In this document: positions 24,669-33,817 of the stretch, piece after piece | How the letters are laid out: each line of letters begins with the position of its first letter | Position numbering within the stretch: position 1 is the stretch's first letter | Source of the DNA: Oscillospiraceae bacterium | GTDB taxonomy: Bacteria; Bacillota; Clostridia; Oscillospirales; Ruminococcaceae | Direction: 5' to 3' | Assembly: GCA_029006135.1 (NCBI GenBank) | Contig: JAQXGE010000026.1 | Coordinates: forward strand, 1 to 60,680 | DNA: 60,680 bases | Notes under the pieces: model-generated | Databases searched by the model: none | The model's input: only the letters and a program-made list of their open reading frames with translations | Told to the model about the DNA's origin: nothing | Position numbers and translations under genes: made by a program

Positions 24669-25208
24669 TTATGCCTTCTTCCCCAAAAGTTCGGTGCGGA
24701 TATAGGCAAAGCAGGCGTCCTCGCCCTCATCGCGCAAAATCATCAGACAGCGTTCCAGCTGACGGCGTGTTTCGGGGTGGAGGATATAGTGATCCTTGCT
24801 CTGGTCATAATACTCCCAGGCACTGGCGTTGGTGTACGCCTCGCCCTTGTAATTTTTGCTTGCCGCAATGCGGTCGCAGACCATCTCGGCCACATAGCGT
24901 TCCGGCATTTTCATGCCTTCCATCTCGTGATTTCCCGATGGGGAATAGTCAATCCAATATTCAAGATGATGCTTGTTGCGTCCCTTGTGGTGGAGCCATG
25001 CGGCGCTGTACCCTTCCGCTTTGCGCTGGGCATTGTTGGGGCTGCAGGTTCCCTGCCAGTATTTGGCGCCCGCCCAGAACTCCACGGGGTTCAGCTTGCT
25101 CAAATCATGGGTCAGCCCCTGCCAGTACAGGCCGCAGCGGAAGCAGGCTTTCCGCACCAGCACTTTATGGTGATGTATGGTTCTGTAATGCTTGATTGGG
25201 TGCAGCAC
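24669..25208 (-). CDS. DUF5662 family protein
   Basis: A 179-residue soluble protein rich in His, Trp and Tyr. HHHKVLVRKACFRCGLYW near residue 12, LTHDLSKLNP near 32, and WLHHKGRNKHHLEYWIDY near 70 are characteristic of DUF5662, often found in Firmicutes and phages. The repeated HD/HH pattern suggests a helical metal-binding fold resembling HD-type proteins, but function is unknown. The start is a GTG at 25208 behind GGGGAGGAGGAAGG. It lies between a membrane protein and the YbaK gene on the same strand, and no functional link is evident. Confidence 0.8.
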   Translation of the reverse strand: MLHPIKHYRTIHHHKVLVRKACFRCGLYWQGLTHDLSKLNPVEFWAGAKYWQGTCSPNNAQRKAEGYSAAWLHHKGRNKHHLEYWIDYSPSGNHEMEGMKMPERYVAEMVCDRIAASKNYKGEAYTNASAWEYYDQSKDHYILHPETRRQLERCLMILRDEGEDACFAYIRTELLGKKA

Positions 25209-25287
25209 CGGGCCTTCCTCCTCCCCTGTCGTTTATTGTAATGCAGTTCCCGCCGGGGTACAAGTCCGGCGGGAAAATCCGTTCGCG

Positions 25288-26595
25288 TCACTTTTTGGCG
25301 CGCAGTGCCTGAACGATCCGGCAGATGAGCGCTGCGAGCACCATACAGCTCATTGGCACAAAAGCAAAATGCCAGAGCATGGGAATCAAATGCACATGAA
25401 CATAGCTGTGAACCTTGGATAGAATCATCCAGGAGAGCGGCGCGATGAAGCTCAGCACCCAGATGCTGAACAGCGGGAACAGTTCCCGTCCGCTGCCGCC
25501 GCGGTGCATCAGCACCAGCGCGCAAAGCGCAAAAGCAGCCAGTACCGCCGCCCCCAAAGGCAACAGGCCAACCGTGAGCGGGCCGAACTGCAGGAGCGGT
25601 TCCTTCACTTCGGCCAGATAGCGGTGCAGTACCTGCCCCACGCTCACCTGCTGAACCGCGTTGTCGGTCAGGCTGACCCGGCTGGTCACAGCCTCGGTCA
25701 GGTTAGCCCAGCTTTCCGATGCGCTGCCAAAACAGGCAACGCCCTGAAGGAACCAGATACCGAGCGCCGTCACAACCCCGCCAAGAGCCGACAGGCCGGT
25801 GCTTACCATCCGTTTCACCCATATTTCCGCCTTGCGGTGGGCGCAGAGGGACTGTGCCCAGCAGTATACGAGCGGAATCTCACACAGAATAAGAAATGTT
25901 GAGATAAACTCAAACCCGCACATACAGCGCACAAGGCAGGCTGAAAAGACAAGAAGATAGCACCACCACGGAGTTTTTCCGCGCTTTTGGGCCGCGGCGC
26001 AGAGGACAATGCCCGCAAGAGCGGGGAGCCACCAGGTCCACAGGCACCAGTAAAGGTCTTTCATGCCGCGCTGCGGCCATGGTGCGAAGATGACCGAAAC
26101 CAGCCAGGCCAGTGCCGGGACCCAGCCCACAGAGAATCCCACTGCCAGGCAGATGCAAAGCGTTGCCGCGTAAAACAGAATGCTGTTTGTCGTATAGAGC
26201 ATGGATTCCCGGGCCAGACCATTGTCCTCAAAAACCGAAAACACCTTGTTGAGAATGCCGAGCGCCCAGCCCTGAAGCCCTGACTGATGGGTATACGGAC
26301 GGAACTGCGCCGCGTTCACCGGCGTATTGTCCCGATACCAGTCACGGTTGGCACTGTCCGTCCAGTCCTCCGTATAGACACCCAAAAAGCCGCCGGGACT
26401 GCGCTGATTCTGCTGCATCTCAAGCATCCGCCCAAAAACCAGCGTCTGGGAACCTCCGTCCCAGATTCCGGTATGGTAGGTGCTTCCGTTTTTGCAGACA
26501 AGCGCTAACACAGCGCTGAAAATAAGAATTGCCGCCGCGGTCAAGACCCAGCGCAGGGGCGTATTGAGATTTCGTTTCTTTCTGTTTTCTTTCAA
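25288..26595 (-). CDS. Polytopic membrane protein of unknown function
   Basis: About 435 residues with many hydrophobic segments spread over the whole length. The first lies near residue 15 (VLTAAAILIFSAVLALVC); the long loop after it has WDGGSQTLVFGRMLEM and TPVNAAQFRPYTHQSGLQGW, and the remainder alternates hydrophobic helices with short polar loops. The overall form, with a large first outer loop, recalls GT-C glycosyltransferases, but no DE/DD motif is obvious. The ATG-type frame runs upstream into the beta-CASP gene, so the start chosen is a TTG at 26595 with AGGAG eight bases upstream, 19 bp after that gene's stop. Likely cotranscribed with it. Confidence 0.7.
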   Translation of the reverse strand: MKENRKKRNLNTPLRWVLTAAAILIFSAVLALVCKNGSTYHTGIWDGGSQTLVFGRMLEMQQNQRSPGGFLGVYTEDWTDSANRDWYRDNTPVNAAQFRPYTHQSGLQGWALGILNKVFSVFEDNGLARESMLYTTNSILFYAATLCICLAVGFSVGWVPALAWLVSVIFAPWPQRGMKDLYWCLWTWWLPALAGIVLCAAAQKRGKTPWWCYLLVFSACLVRCMCGFEFISTFLILCEIPLVYCWAQSLCAHRKAEIWVKRMVSTGLSALGGVVTALGIWFLQGVACFGSASESWANLTEAVTSRVSLTDNAVQQVSVGQVLHRYLAEVKEPLLQFGPLTVGLLPLGAAVLAAFALCALVLMHRGGSGRELFPLFSIWVLSFIAPLSWMILSKVHSYVHVHLIPMLWHFAFVPMSCMVLAALICRIVQALRAKK

Positions 26596-26614
26596 TGCTA
26601 TGCTCCTGATACGG

Positions 26615-28228
26615 TCACCGGTCCCATTTGTCGCACAGGCTGGCGATCTGACTTGCAAAGCGGGCAAGGTCCTTGTTGGCACCGCCGCGGTTATGCTCAA
26701 TGACGACCATCAGGCGCTTGCCCATATTGACGAGCCGTTCAAAGGCGGGACTCGTGCGCTCCTTGGTGCCCTCGGAAGGCTCCTCCTTGACGATATGCAC
26801 CATGTTGCCCTGACGCAGCAGGGTAACTTTGCCGCCGCTCAGCTCATAGACCGCGCCATTGTACGGCGCTTCGGCACAATAGCCTTCCTCCTTGAGCAGT
26901 CCGACAAAATGTTCCGCCGAGCTTTCCTCGCCATGGTTCACAAAAACGTGGAGCGGCTTTTGTTCAAAGTGATGGATCCAGGTCAAAAGACCATCCCGGT
27001 CGGCGTGTCCGGACAGGCCGGTCATCTGGCGAATCTGCGCGTTGACCTGCACCGTCTCGCCGAACAGACGCACTTCATCGGTGCCCTCAATCAGCGCACG
27101 GCCGAGCGTGCCGGGGGACTGGAAGCCCACAAACAGCACGGTACATTCCCCGCGCCAGAGATTGTGCTTGAGATGGTGGCGGATACGTCCCGCATCGCAC
27201 ATACCGGAAGCCGAAATAATCACTTTCGGCTCGCTATCCATGTTGATGGCAACGGAGTCCTCCTTGGTCTCGCTGATATGCAGACCGGGGAAATCCAGCG
27301 GGTTGATTCCGGCCTGTACCATGGCGAGCGCATCCTCGTCATAGCAGTCCATATAATTTTCCCGGAAGATGGTGGTGGATTTGCTGGCCAGCGGGCTGTC
27401 CACATAGACGGGGAAATTATCATGGCCGTGAATCCGATTTTCCTCCTTGATGCGGCGGATGAAATAGAGCATCTCCTGCGTGCGGCCCACCGCAAAGGCG
27501 GGAATGACGACATTGCCGCCGCGGTCAAACGTTTCCTGCAAAATGTCGGTCAGTTCGCCCACATAATCCGGCTTGGGCGGATGGGTGCGGTCGCCGTAGG
27601 TGGATTCCATCACGACAAAATCCGCCTTGTTCAGGTACTGCGGGTCCCGAATCAAAGGCTGGTTGATGTTCCCGATATCGCCGGAAAAAACAATCGTCTG
27701 TGTTTCTCCGTTTTCGGTCACCCGCAGTGTGATGGAAGAACTGCCGAGCAGATGTCCCACGTCGGTAAAAGAGGCCGACACGCCGGGGAAAAGCTCAAAC
27801 TCCTGCCCATACGGTTGGGGCCGGAACTGTGCCATGACATTGACGGCATCCTCCACTGTATAATCCGGCTCAACCAGTTCCCGGCCGCTGCGCTGTGCCT
27901 TGCGGTTTTTCCACTCAGCTTCCTGCTCCTGGATATGCGCGGAATCCTCAAGCATAATCTCGCACAGGTCGGTGGTGGCATCGGTCGCATAGACCGGGCC
28001 GCGGAACCCATTTTTGTAAAGGTAGGGGATCCGGCCCGAGTGGTCGATGTGGGCATGGGTAAGCAGCACGGCATCAATCTCGCCGGGCGCACAGGGCAGA
28101 CCGGCATTCTCGTACACGTCCCGGCCCTGCTCCATGCCGCAGTCCACAAGGAAGCGGTGTCCTCCCGTTTCCACTAAGGTGCAGCTTCCGGTCACTTCGC
28201 GTGCCGCGCCTAAAAATGTCAGCTTCAT
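26615..28228 (-). CDS. Beta-CASP metallo-beta-lactamase RNA-processing family hydrolase
   Basis: A 537-residue protein of the YSH1/CPSF73-like beta-CASP group. The metal-binding motif THAHIDHSGRIPYL is near residue 56, FSGDIGN near 184, STYGDRTHPP (motif 4 region) near 210, then the beta-CASP helix PAFAVGRTQEM near 246 and the motif A/B/C segments VIISASGMCDAGRIRHHL near 337 and LSGHADRDGLLTW near 402. Eukaryal and archaeal relatives are endo/exoribonucleases; bacterial members process RNA but their targets are usually unknown. A C-terminal 70-residue extension is unassigned. The start follows AAAGGAGGTCTGCATC. Confidence 0.92.
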   Translation of the reverse strand: MKLTFLGAAREVTGSCTLVETGGHRFLVDCGMEQGRDVYENAGLPCAPGEIDAVLLTHAHIDHSGRIPYLYKNGFRGPVYATDATTDLCEIMLEDSAHIQEQEAEWKNRKAQRSGRELVEPDYTVEDAVNVMAQFRPQPYGQEFELFPGVSASFTDVGHLLGSSSITLRVTENGETQTIVFSGDIGNINQPLIRDPQYLNKADFVVMESTYGDRTHPPKPDYVGELTDILQETFDRGGNVVIPAFAVGRTQEMLYFIRRIKEENRIHGHDNFPVYVDSPLASKSTTIFRENYMDCYDEDALAMVQAGINPLDFPGLHISETKEDSVAINMDSEPKVIISASGMCDAGRIRHHLKHNLWRGECTVLFVGFQSPGTLGRALIEGTDEVRLFGETVQVNAQIRQMTGLSGHADRDGLLTWIHHFEQKPLHVFVNHGEESSAEHFVGLLKEEGYCAEAPYNGAVYELSGGKVTLLRQGNMVHIVKEEPSEGTKERTSPAFERLVNMGKRLMVVIEHNRGGANKDLARFASQIASLCDKWDR

Positions 28229-28285
28229 GATGCAGACCTCCTTTGACGGTGGCAGTCATGCCGTCTGCCGTTAGGCAGAGCGGCG

Positions 28286-30904
28286 TTATTTGCGCCCGGC
28301 ACCCCGGCGCGGGGCTTCGGGCAGAACGAACGGCTGGGTGAATCCGGCCGTAGCGTCATTGATGTTCATCCGCACGTCCCAGAACGCATCGCCGTAATCC
28401 CGCAGGATGACCGCCTCGGGGTCATTCAGTGTGCGCAGGGTCGCGGTATCGGTGACAAGGAGTGCCGGGCCGTCCAGCACATCGTAGGCAAACAGGCTTT
28501 CCTCATAGGTGCGGGTCACCGTGCCGGAATCAATGAGCTGACCGATTGCGGCAGACGTTGTTTTGACCAGCACGAGCCGTTCGCCGGTAGGGAGCGCATC
28601 GCAGAGCGCACCCCGGGTAACCTCACCGTATTCCAGTTCCGTGACGCCGCCTGCAAGCGCGGTCAGCGTCAGGCCGGACACCTCCGCCGGCCAGCTGGCG
28701 CGGTCCCCATCGGCCAGCGCCGCATAGTAGGAAGCCAGATAATTGGCAAAGCTGATGGTCTGGGCGGCCGTCTCATTTTCCTCAAAGGTAAAGAGTGCCT
28801 GCGCGCGGACCTCCTCGTCCCCTTCCGCCAGTTTTTGCAGGGCATTGTAAGCGGAATCGTAGGCTTTCTGCTGCTCGGCGGTGTAGCTGCCGCGGGCGGA
28901 CTTGAGTTCCGCCGGGCTGACCTGCCCCGCCGCAGCACTCACGCTGCCGTCCGGCTGGAAAGTCAGTTCCAGTTTGCCGATGGTCTGCCATCCGTCTGCG
29001 GTTCCCACGCAGAGCCCCGTTCCGGACAGTCCTTCCTGTCCATTCGTGATGACCGCTGTTACTCCCAGCTCCGTAAGCGTCTGTGCCAGTGAATTCGCAG
29101 GGGTATCCGGTCCCACAATGCAGATGACTGCGTCCGCGCCCTTGGCCTGCAGAGCCGCCGTCTGTTCCGACGCCGTCTTGGCCAAATCTGCGGTGGTCAG
29201 TGCCTCCGCATGGGCGGTATTGCCGGTGGACGCGAGTGAGAAGAAGCCAATCTTTTTGCCGGCCTCCTCGAGAACTACATTCATACCGTTGGAAATCCGG
29301 TTGCGGTTCCAGCTTGTCGAGCGCGCCAAAAGCGGCTCACCGGACTCGGTGAGGAGGTTGGCGGCAACGGAGGAGCCGGCGGCTGTGACAGTGTCCGCCA
29401 GTAAGCGGTCGGTGCCGAACGCCAAATCCGATGCGTCAAACGCCTGAAGATCATACCCGGCCGCGGCAAAAGCGCTTGTCATATCCATGCCGCCGGTCAG
29501 GCTTGTGCGCACTGTGCCGTGAAGGCTCCCGCCCGCATCGAGCAGAATGGCGTCCGGATTGCCCGCCTTGAGAGCGCAGAGGTCAGCAAAGCTCACTTCG
29601 CCGTTCTCCGTCTGACCGGACAGGTTTGCTGTGAAATAGACCGGAACCGTGACGGCGCCGACCCGCACCTTGACCTGCGCGGTGCAGCGTCCGTCCGCAA
29701 GGGCGGCGGTGACGGTACACTCGCCCTCCCCCTTTGCCTTGACAACGCCTTTTTTGCTGACAGTGGCCACGTCCTTATTGTCGCTGGACCAGAAAATTTT
29801 CTGTCCATCCTCTGACTCGGCGGGTTCATTGGTGGTGAGGGTCACTGTCTCCTTGACGCTGGGAAGCCAAAGTTCGTTTTTATAGGTATCGGTGGAGAAG
29901 GATGCTGTCTCGGAATCGGTGATTCCGGTGACGGTCAGTTCCTCCATCACAAAATCCACATCCACCGTCTCACTCTGAACGCCGTACCGTGCGCCCGGCT
30001 CGGAGTAGGTGCTCTGCCAGATGGAGTATGTGCCGGTATAATCCAGAGTGGAAGCAAAGCGCGCAATCCAGAGGTTCTCCCGCCACGGGTCAAACGCCGG
30101 GTCGGAGAGGCGCGCACGGGTCCAGTTGGCCGATGCGTAAATTCCATCCTCGCCCTGATAGCCAAGTTCATGCAGGCGGTCAAAGAACACTTTGGTCAGA
30201 TTTGCCATTTCCTCAGGGTACAGCCCGGTGATGGCCTTGTCCTCAAGGTCATAATAGACGGGATAATCAAGATGGTACGGCGCGGCCGTATAGTCCCCAA
30301 GTCCCTCATGCGGCGGGCTGACAAGGCCGAGAAGCCGGGCAACGTGTTCAGCCTCGAGCCGGGCCTGTTCCTCGGTGGTGGCGTAGGAGTAAAGGTAGGC
30401 GCCAAACGGGATACCAAGACGGGTGCATTCATCAGCGTTGCGCCGCCACTGCTCATCGTCCTGCGCATAATCGCCCTCGCCGTTCCACTCACTGCCGTAG
30501 CCGCAGCGGAGAATGGCAAAGTCAATACCGGCGGCCTGGGCTTTTTCCCAGTCCACCTCACCTTGATATTTGCTCACATCAATGCCTTTTTTGGCGGCAG
30601 CCAAAATTGGCTCGCCCACATCATTAAAATAATAGCCCGCTTCATTCTTCTGCCATGCGCCTGCCGTTGTGCCGGGGTCAATCACCGCCGGGCTCTTGGG
30701 GCCGCGGTTGCAGGCCACACAAAGCACGACCACAAGCACCACAACGAGCAGGACCGCTGCGCCGAGAAGCAGACGAAGGCGCTGCTGCCTGCGGCGTTTT
30801 GCCGCCCGCGCTTTCTGCCGGGCCGCGGCATCGCTGCGCGGTCTCTGGCCGGAGGGACCGGGCTGGGAGGAAGGGCGCTGATTGCTGCGTTTCTGTTGTT
30901 CCAT
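28286..30904 (-). CDS. GH25 lysozyme - Big2 - 5'-nucleotidase-like fusion, membrane anchored
   Basis: An 872-residue multidomain protein. Residues 1-43 are basic and Pro/Gln-rich, followed by one membrane segment (about 44-65), so the rest is extracytoplasmic. A GH25 muramidase domain starts at KKGIDVSKYQGEVDW near 106 with LRCGYGSEW and the acidic YYDLEDKA near 215. A Big2-like domain follows near 340-410 (NEPAESEDGQKIFWSSDNKDV..., core KKGVVKAKGEGECTVTA). The C-terminal half resembles UshA/5'-nucleotidase: LCALKAGNPDAILLDAGGSLHG near 440, FDASDLAFGTDRL, and the 5'-nucleotidase-C-like region with LEYGEVTRGALCDALP. The expected metallophosphoesterase DxH/GNHE residues are not evident, so this half may bind rather than hydrolyse. 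Monocistronic. Confidence 0.85.
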   Translation of the reverse strand: MEQQKRSNQRPSSQPGPSGQRPRSDAAARQKARAAKRRRQQRLRLLLGAAVLLVVVLVVVLCVACNRGPKSPAVIDPGTTAGAWQKNEAGYYFNDVGEPILAAAKKGIDVSKYQGEVDWEKAQAAGIDFAILRCGYGSEWNGEGDYAQDDEQWRRNADECTRLGIPFGAYLYSYATTEEQARLEAEHVARLLGLVSPPHEGLGDYTAAPYHLDYPVYYDLEDKAITGLYPEEMANLTKVFFDRLHELGYQGEDGIYASANWTRARLSDPAFDPWRENLWIARFASTLDYTGTYSIWQSTYSEPGARYGVQSETVDVDFVMEELTVTGITDSETASFSTDTYKNELWLPSVKETVTLTTNEPAESEDGQKIFWSSDNKDVATVSKKGVVKAKGEGECTVTAALADGRCTAQVKVRVGAVTVPVYFTANLSGQTENGEVSFADLCALKAGNPDAILLDAGGSLHGTVRTSLTGGMDMTSAFAAAGYDLQAFDASDLAFGTDRLLADTVTAAGSSVAANLLTESGEPLLARSTSWNRNRISNGMNVVLEEAGKKIGFFSLASTGNTAHAEALTTADLAKTASEQTAALQAKGADAVICIVGPDTPANSLAQTLTELGVTAVITNGQEGLSGTGLCVGTADGWQTIGKLELTFQPDGSVSAAAGQVSPAELKSARGSYTAEQQKAYDSAYNALQKLAEGDEEVRAQALFTFEENETAAQTISFANYLASYYAALADGDRASWPAEVSGLTLTALAGGVTELEYGEVTRGALCDALPTGERLVLVKTTSAAIGQLIDSGTVTRTYEESLFAYDVLDGPALLVTDTATLRTLNDPEAVILRDYGDAFWDVRMNINDATAGFTQPFVLPEAPRRGAGRK

Positions 30905-31062
30905 AGTTTTTCCTGACGTCCTGTTTTGGAATAAAGGCCCGCACGGCGCGTTTTTCTGCCGTACAGTGACCGGATTTTTGTCGGATTGTTAGTAATATGT
31001 TACCATTTTTTACGGGGGATTACAAGGCCAAAACTGTGAAAATACACCAATTCGGGTGTGGT

Positions 31063-31827
31063 TCAGCGCCCCTGCCAGGTTCCCCGATAAGCATCGGCGG
31101 CGCGCAGCAGGTCCTTGACGGCTTCGCTGCCCACCACCAGCCCGCAGGCCGCGGGCACAAAAGCGTTGGAGGCTGGCACAGTACGGCGCGATGCAGCCGG
31201 CGTTTCGGTATCTTCCTCGCCGGGCAGCGGGGGCAGCGGCGGCTCCTCAGAGTAGACGACTTTGACCTTGCCCAATCCGCGCTTGCGGCACTCCACACGG
31301 ATAATTTTGGCCAGCGGGTCCACGCTGGTGCGGGAAATATCCGCCACCCGGAACGCCGTGGGGTCCAGCTTGTTGGCCGCGCCCATGCTGCACAGAATGG
31401 GAACCCCCGCCGCCTTGCAGCGCTCAATGAGCAGCAGCTTGGACGTCACCGTGTCAATGCAGTCCACCACATAGTCAAATTGGGAAAGGTCAATGGCATC
31501 CGCCGTCTCCTTGCCGTAAAAACTGCGGTAGGCGTGAACCCGGATGGACGGGTCAATGTCTGTCACGCGGGCCGCCATCACATCCACTTTGTACTGCCCG
31601 AGCGTTGAATGCAGCGCCACAAGCTGACGGTTGAGGTTGGAGAGCGCGACCGTATCCGGATCAAAAAGGCTCAGTTCCCCCACCCCGCTGCGGGCAAGCA
31701 CCTCGGCAGCATGACCGCCGACACCGCCGATGCCAAACACGGCCACATGTGCACCGTGCAGAGCGTCCAGCGCATTTTGCCCCAAAAGCCGGCGGGTGCG
31801 GTTATACTGTTCTGCGTTCTCATTCAT
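31063..31827 (-). CDS. tcdA: tRNA threonylcarbamoyladenosine dehydratase (TcdA/CsdL, ThiF fold)
   Basis: A 254-residue E1-like ThiF-fold protein. The ATP/nucleotide motif VFGIGGVGGHAAEVLARSG is near residue 30, SLFDPDTVALSNLNRQL near 53 with the Arg of NLNRQ, and DYVVDCIDTVTSK near 118. TcdA cyclises t6A37 to ct6A in tRNAs that read ANN codons. Length and motif order fit TcdA rather than ThiF or MoeB (no zinc CxxC pairs seen). Start ATG follows GGAGGAACCATT. A TATAAT box lies at 31867-31862 on the minus strand without a convincing -35. Monocistronic. Confidence 0.9.
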   Translation of the reverse strand: MNENAEQYNRTRRLLGQNALDALHGAHVAVFGIGGVGGHAAEVLARSGVGELSLFDPDTVALSNLNRQLVALHSTLGQYKVDVMAARVTDIDPSIRVHAYRSFYGKETADAIDLSQFDYVVDCIDTVTSKLLLIERCKAAGVPILCSMGAANKLDPTAFRVADISRTSVDPLAKIIRVECRKRGLGKVKVVYSEEPPLPPLPGEEDTETPAASRRTVPASNAFVPAACGLVVGSEAVKDLLRAADAYRGTWQGR

Positions 31828-31967
31828 AATGGTTCCTCCCCTGCCTTTATAAAATAAGATTATTATATACCAAGTGCCGCGCTGGGGGAAGATGGGATTT
31901 TGCGGAAGACGAAATTTGGTGTTTTGGGCAGTTCGAAAAAATATCTTGCAGAATCAGCAAAAAAGAA

Positions 31968-31996
31968 TTGACATTTTCAAATTTGCCTGATATAAT
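31968..31996 (+). promoter_or_regulatory. Consensus promoter of tRNA-Lys
   Basis: TTGACA (31968-31973), 17-bp spacer, TATAAT (31991-31996). An exact sigma-A consensus. Confidence 0.92.
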
Positions 31997-32021
31997 ATTA
32001 AAGCTGTTAAAAAGCATATAT

Positions 32022-32097
32022 GTGCCCGTAGCTCAGTTGGTAGAGCACCTGACTTTTAATCAGGGTGTCCGGGATTCGAGTTCCCGCGGGCGCACCA
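32022..32097 (+). tRNA. tRNA-Lys (anticodon UUU)
   Basis: 76 nt including the encoded CCA. Acceptor GTGCCCG pairs with CGGGCGC (one G-U). The D arm is AGCTCAGTTGGTAGAGC, the anticodon arm CCTGA-CTTTTAA-TCAGG with anticodon TTT, and the T arm has GTTCGAG-type TTCGAGT. Single tRNA with its own consensus promoter and terminator. Confidence 0.98.
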
Positions 32098-32126
32098 AAA
32101 CCTCACGTTTTGACGTGAGGTTTTTT
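32097..32126 (+). terminator. Terminator of tRNA-Lys
   Basis: CCTCACG, TTTTGA, CGTGAGG, then TTTTTTC. Confidence 0.85.
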
Positions 32127-32137
32127 CTTATCCATCA

Positions 32138-32183
32138 AAAGCACTGCCCGGCACCACAGTACGGTGCCGGGCAGTGGTTTTTA
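32138..32183. terminator. Bidirectional terminator after the amino-acid ABC operon
   Basis: CACTGCCCGGCACC (32142-32155), 7-nt loop, GGTGCCGGGCAGTG (32163-32176). T-runs on both strands (CTTTTG on minus, GTTTTTA on plus). Confidence 0.85.
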
Positions 32184-32219
32184 TTGCAATGTTTTGGGCC
32201 GCAATATTTCAGGTGCTTT

Positions 32220-33032
32220 TCAGCCTGCGGGGGCCGCGGTGATGTCGGTGCCGAAGTATTTGACCGAGATTTCGCTCAGCGTTCCATCCTCCCGCAGTTC
32301 ATCGAGCGCCTCATTGATGGCGGCGCGCAGGGTTGCGGTGTCCTCCTCCTTGCGCAGTGGGAAGCAAACCAGTGAGGCATCCTCGGTCAGCGCGGCAATT
32401 TTCAGCCCCGCATCGGGCTTAGCTTTCATGTAATCGTAGAAGGTGACCTCGGCGTTCAGGGTTGCGTCCACACGCCCTGCCTTGAGCAGTTCGATGGTCT
32501 GGTTGAGATCATCGACGCCGGTAGCGGTGGCGCCGTAGCTTTCCGCCAAAGTCGCATAGGTGCTTGCAAGGGTATTGGCCGTGGTCTTGCCGGCAAGGTC
32601 CTCAAAGCTGTGGATGGAATCATCGTCCTCCCGCACGATAATGGCAGTGCGGATGTATCCGTACGGGTCGGTGAAATCGTATTTTTCCGCGCGCTCCTCC
32701 GTCACTTCCACGCCGTTTGCCATCATATCGTAGCGGCCGCAATCAAGGCCGGCAAACAGGCCGTCCCACTCGCCTTCCACAAAGTTGGCGCGCACGCCCA
32801 GTTTGGCGGCAACCTGCTCGGCCACTTCAACGTCAAAGCCCACAAGGTTATCATTTTCATCGTGGTAGGTCCAGGGGGACCAGGTGCCCTCGGTGGCGAT
32901 CGTAATCTCGCCTTTTGCGCGGATGCGGTCGAGAAGGTCACCGGTCTCGGCGGCGGAATCGGAAGCGGACGCGCCGCAGGCGGTCAGCATCGCGGCGGCA
33001 AGCAGAGCGGAAAGGGTTGCTTTTACTTTCAT
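32220..33032 (-). CDS. Polar amino-acid ABC transporter substrate-binding lipoprotein
   Basis: A 270-residue SBP_bac_3 family protein. The signal peptide ends in lipobox LTAC with the lipidated Cys at residue 19. The mature part starts with IRAKGEITIATEGTWSPWTYHD near 36 (core ITIATEGTWSPWTY) and has GFDVEVAEQVAAKLGV, the DGLFAGLDCGRYDMMANG lobe and FTDPY hinge typical of the family. It captures a polar amino acid or cystine outside the membrane; the ligand cannot be told. The start at 33032 follows AAGGAGTAACCCGA; the longer frame would overlap the ATPase gene. Last gene of the permease-ATPase-SBP operon. Confidence 0.9.
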   Translation of the reverse strand: MKVKATLSALLAAAMLTACGASASDSAAETGDLLDRIRAKGEITIATEGTWSPWTYHDENDNLVGFDVEVAEQVAAKLGVRANFVEGEWDGLFAGLDCGRYDMMANGVEVTEERAEKYDFTDPYGYIRTAIIVREDDDSIHSFEDLAGKTTANTLASTYATLAESYGATATGVDDLNQTIELLKAGRVDATLNAEVTFYDYMKAKPDAGLKIAALTEDASLVCFPLRKEEDTATLRAAINEALDELREDGTLSEISVKYFGTDITAAPAG

Positions 33033-33058
33033 TCGGGTTACTCCTTTATTATACGTTC

Positions 33059-33805
33059 TCATTCCCCCTGCACCAGACGCAGAAAAGCGCGGGTGCGTTC
33101 CTGTTTGGGGTTTTCAAAAAATTCGCGGGCGGGCGCCTGCTCCACCTCCACGCCGTTCTCCATAAACACAACGCGGGAGGAAACACTGCGGGCAAAGCCC
33201 ATCTCGTGGGTGACAACGACCATTGTCATGCCGTCATTGGCCAAGTCGCGCATGACCGCAAGGACCTCACCGGTCAGTTCGGGGTCGAGCGCGGAAGTCG
33301 GCTCATCAAAATAGAGAATCTCCGGCTCGAACGCGATGGCGCGGGCAATGGCCACACGCTGCTGCTGCCCGCCGGAAAGCTGGGACGGGTAGGCATCGGC
33401 GCGGTTTTCCATTCCCACGCGGGCAAGGGCTGCCCGTGCGGTCTGTTCCGCCTCGGCCTTCGGCACCTTGCGGGCCGTGACAAGGCCCTCCGTGACGTTC
33501 TGCAAAGCGGTCTTATTGCGGAAAAGATTGTAGTTCTGGAACACAAATCCCGTGCAGCGGCGCAGGTCATTGATTTCCTTTGTGCGGGCGTGGGCCAAAT
33601 CGTAGGTTTTCCCGTCAAACACCATGGTGCCGGCGTCCGCCCGTTCGAGGAAGTTCGCGCAGCGCAGCAGCGTGGTCTTGCCCGAACCGGAAGGCCCGAT
33701 GATGGACACGACCTCGCCGCGGCAGACCGTCAAATCAACGCCGCGCAGCACCTCGGTCCCGTCAAAAGATTTGCGGATACCGGTGATTTTGAGCATTTCT
33801 TCCAT
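33059..33805 (-). CDS. Polar amino-acid ABC transporter ATP-binding protein
   Basis: A 248-residue ABC ATPase of the GlnQ/HisP type. Walker [18 protein letters not shown] is near residue 35, the Q-loop FVFQNYNLF near 88, the signature [15 protein letters not shown] near 144, Walker [16 protein letters not shown] near 164, and the H-loop VVVTHEM near 198. It drives uptake with the permease upstream (12 bp) and the binding protein downstream (26 bp). Start ATG follows a GGGGGTGCGG site. Confidence 0.94.
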   Translation of the reverse strand: MEEMLKITGIRKSFDGTEVLRGVDLTVCRGEVVSIIGPSGSGKTTLLRCANFLERADAGTMVFDGKTYDLAHARTKEINDLRRCTGFVFQNYNLFRNKTALQNVTEGLVTARKVPKAEAEQTARAALARVGMENRADAYPSQLSGGQQQRVAIARAIAFEPEILYFDEPTSALDPELTGEVLAVMRDLANDGMTMVVVTHEMGFARSVSSRVVFMENGVEVEQAPAREFFENPKQERTRAFLRLVQGE

Positions 33806-33817
33806 AGCCGCACCCCC

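Noticed and set aside
25249-25277. CCCGCCGG/CCGGCGGG hairpin as a terminator between the membrane-protein and DUF5662 genes
   Set aside because: A good stem, but no T-run follows it on either strand.
31862-31890. Full promoter for tcdA
   Set aside because: A TATAAT is present on the minus strand, but the sequence 17 bp upstream (TTCCCC) is a poor -35 and there is no clear alternative; mentioned only under the gene.
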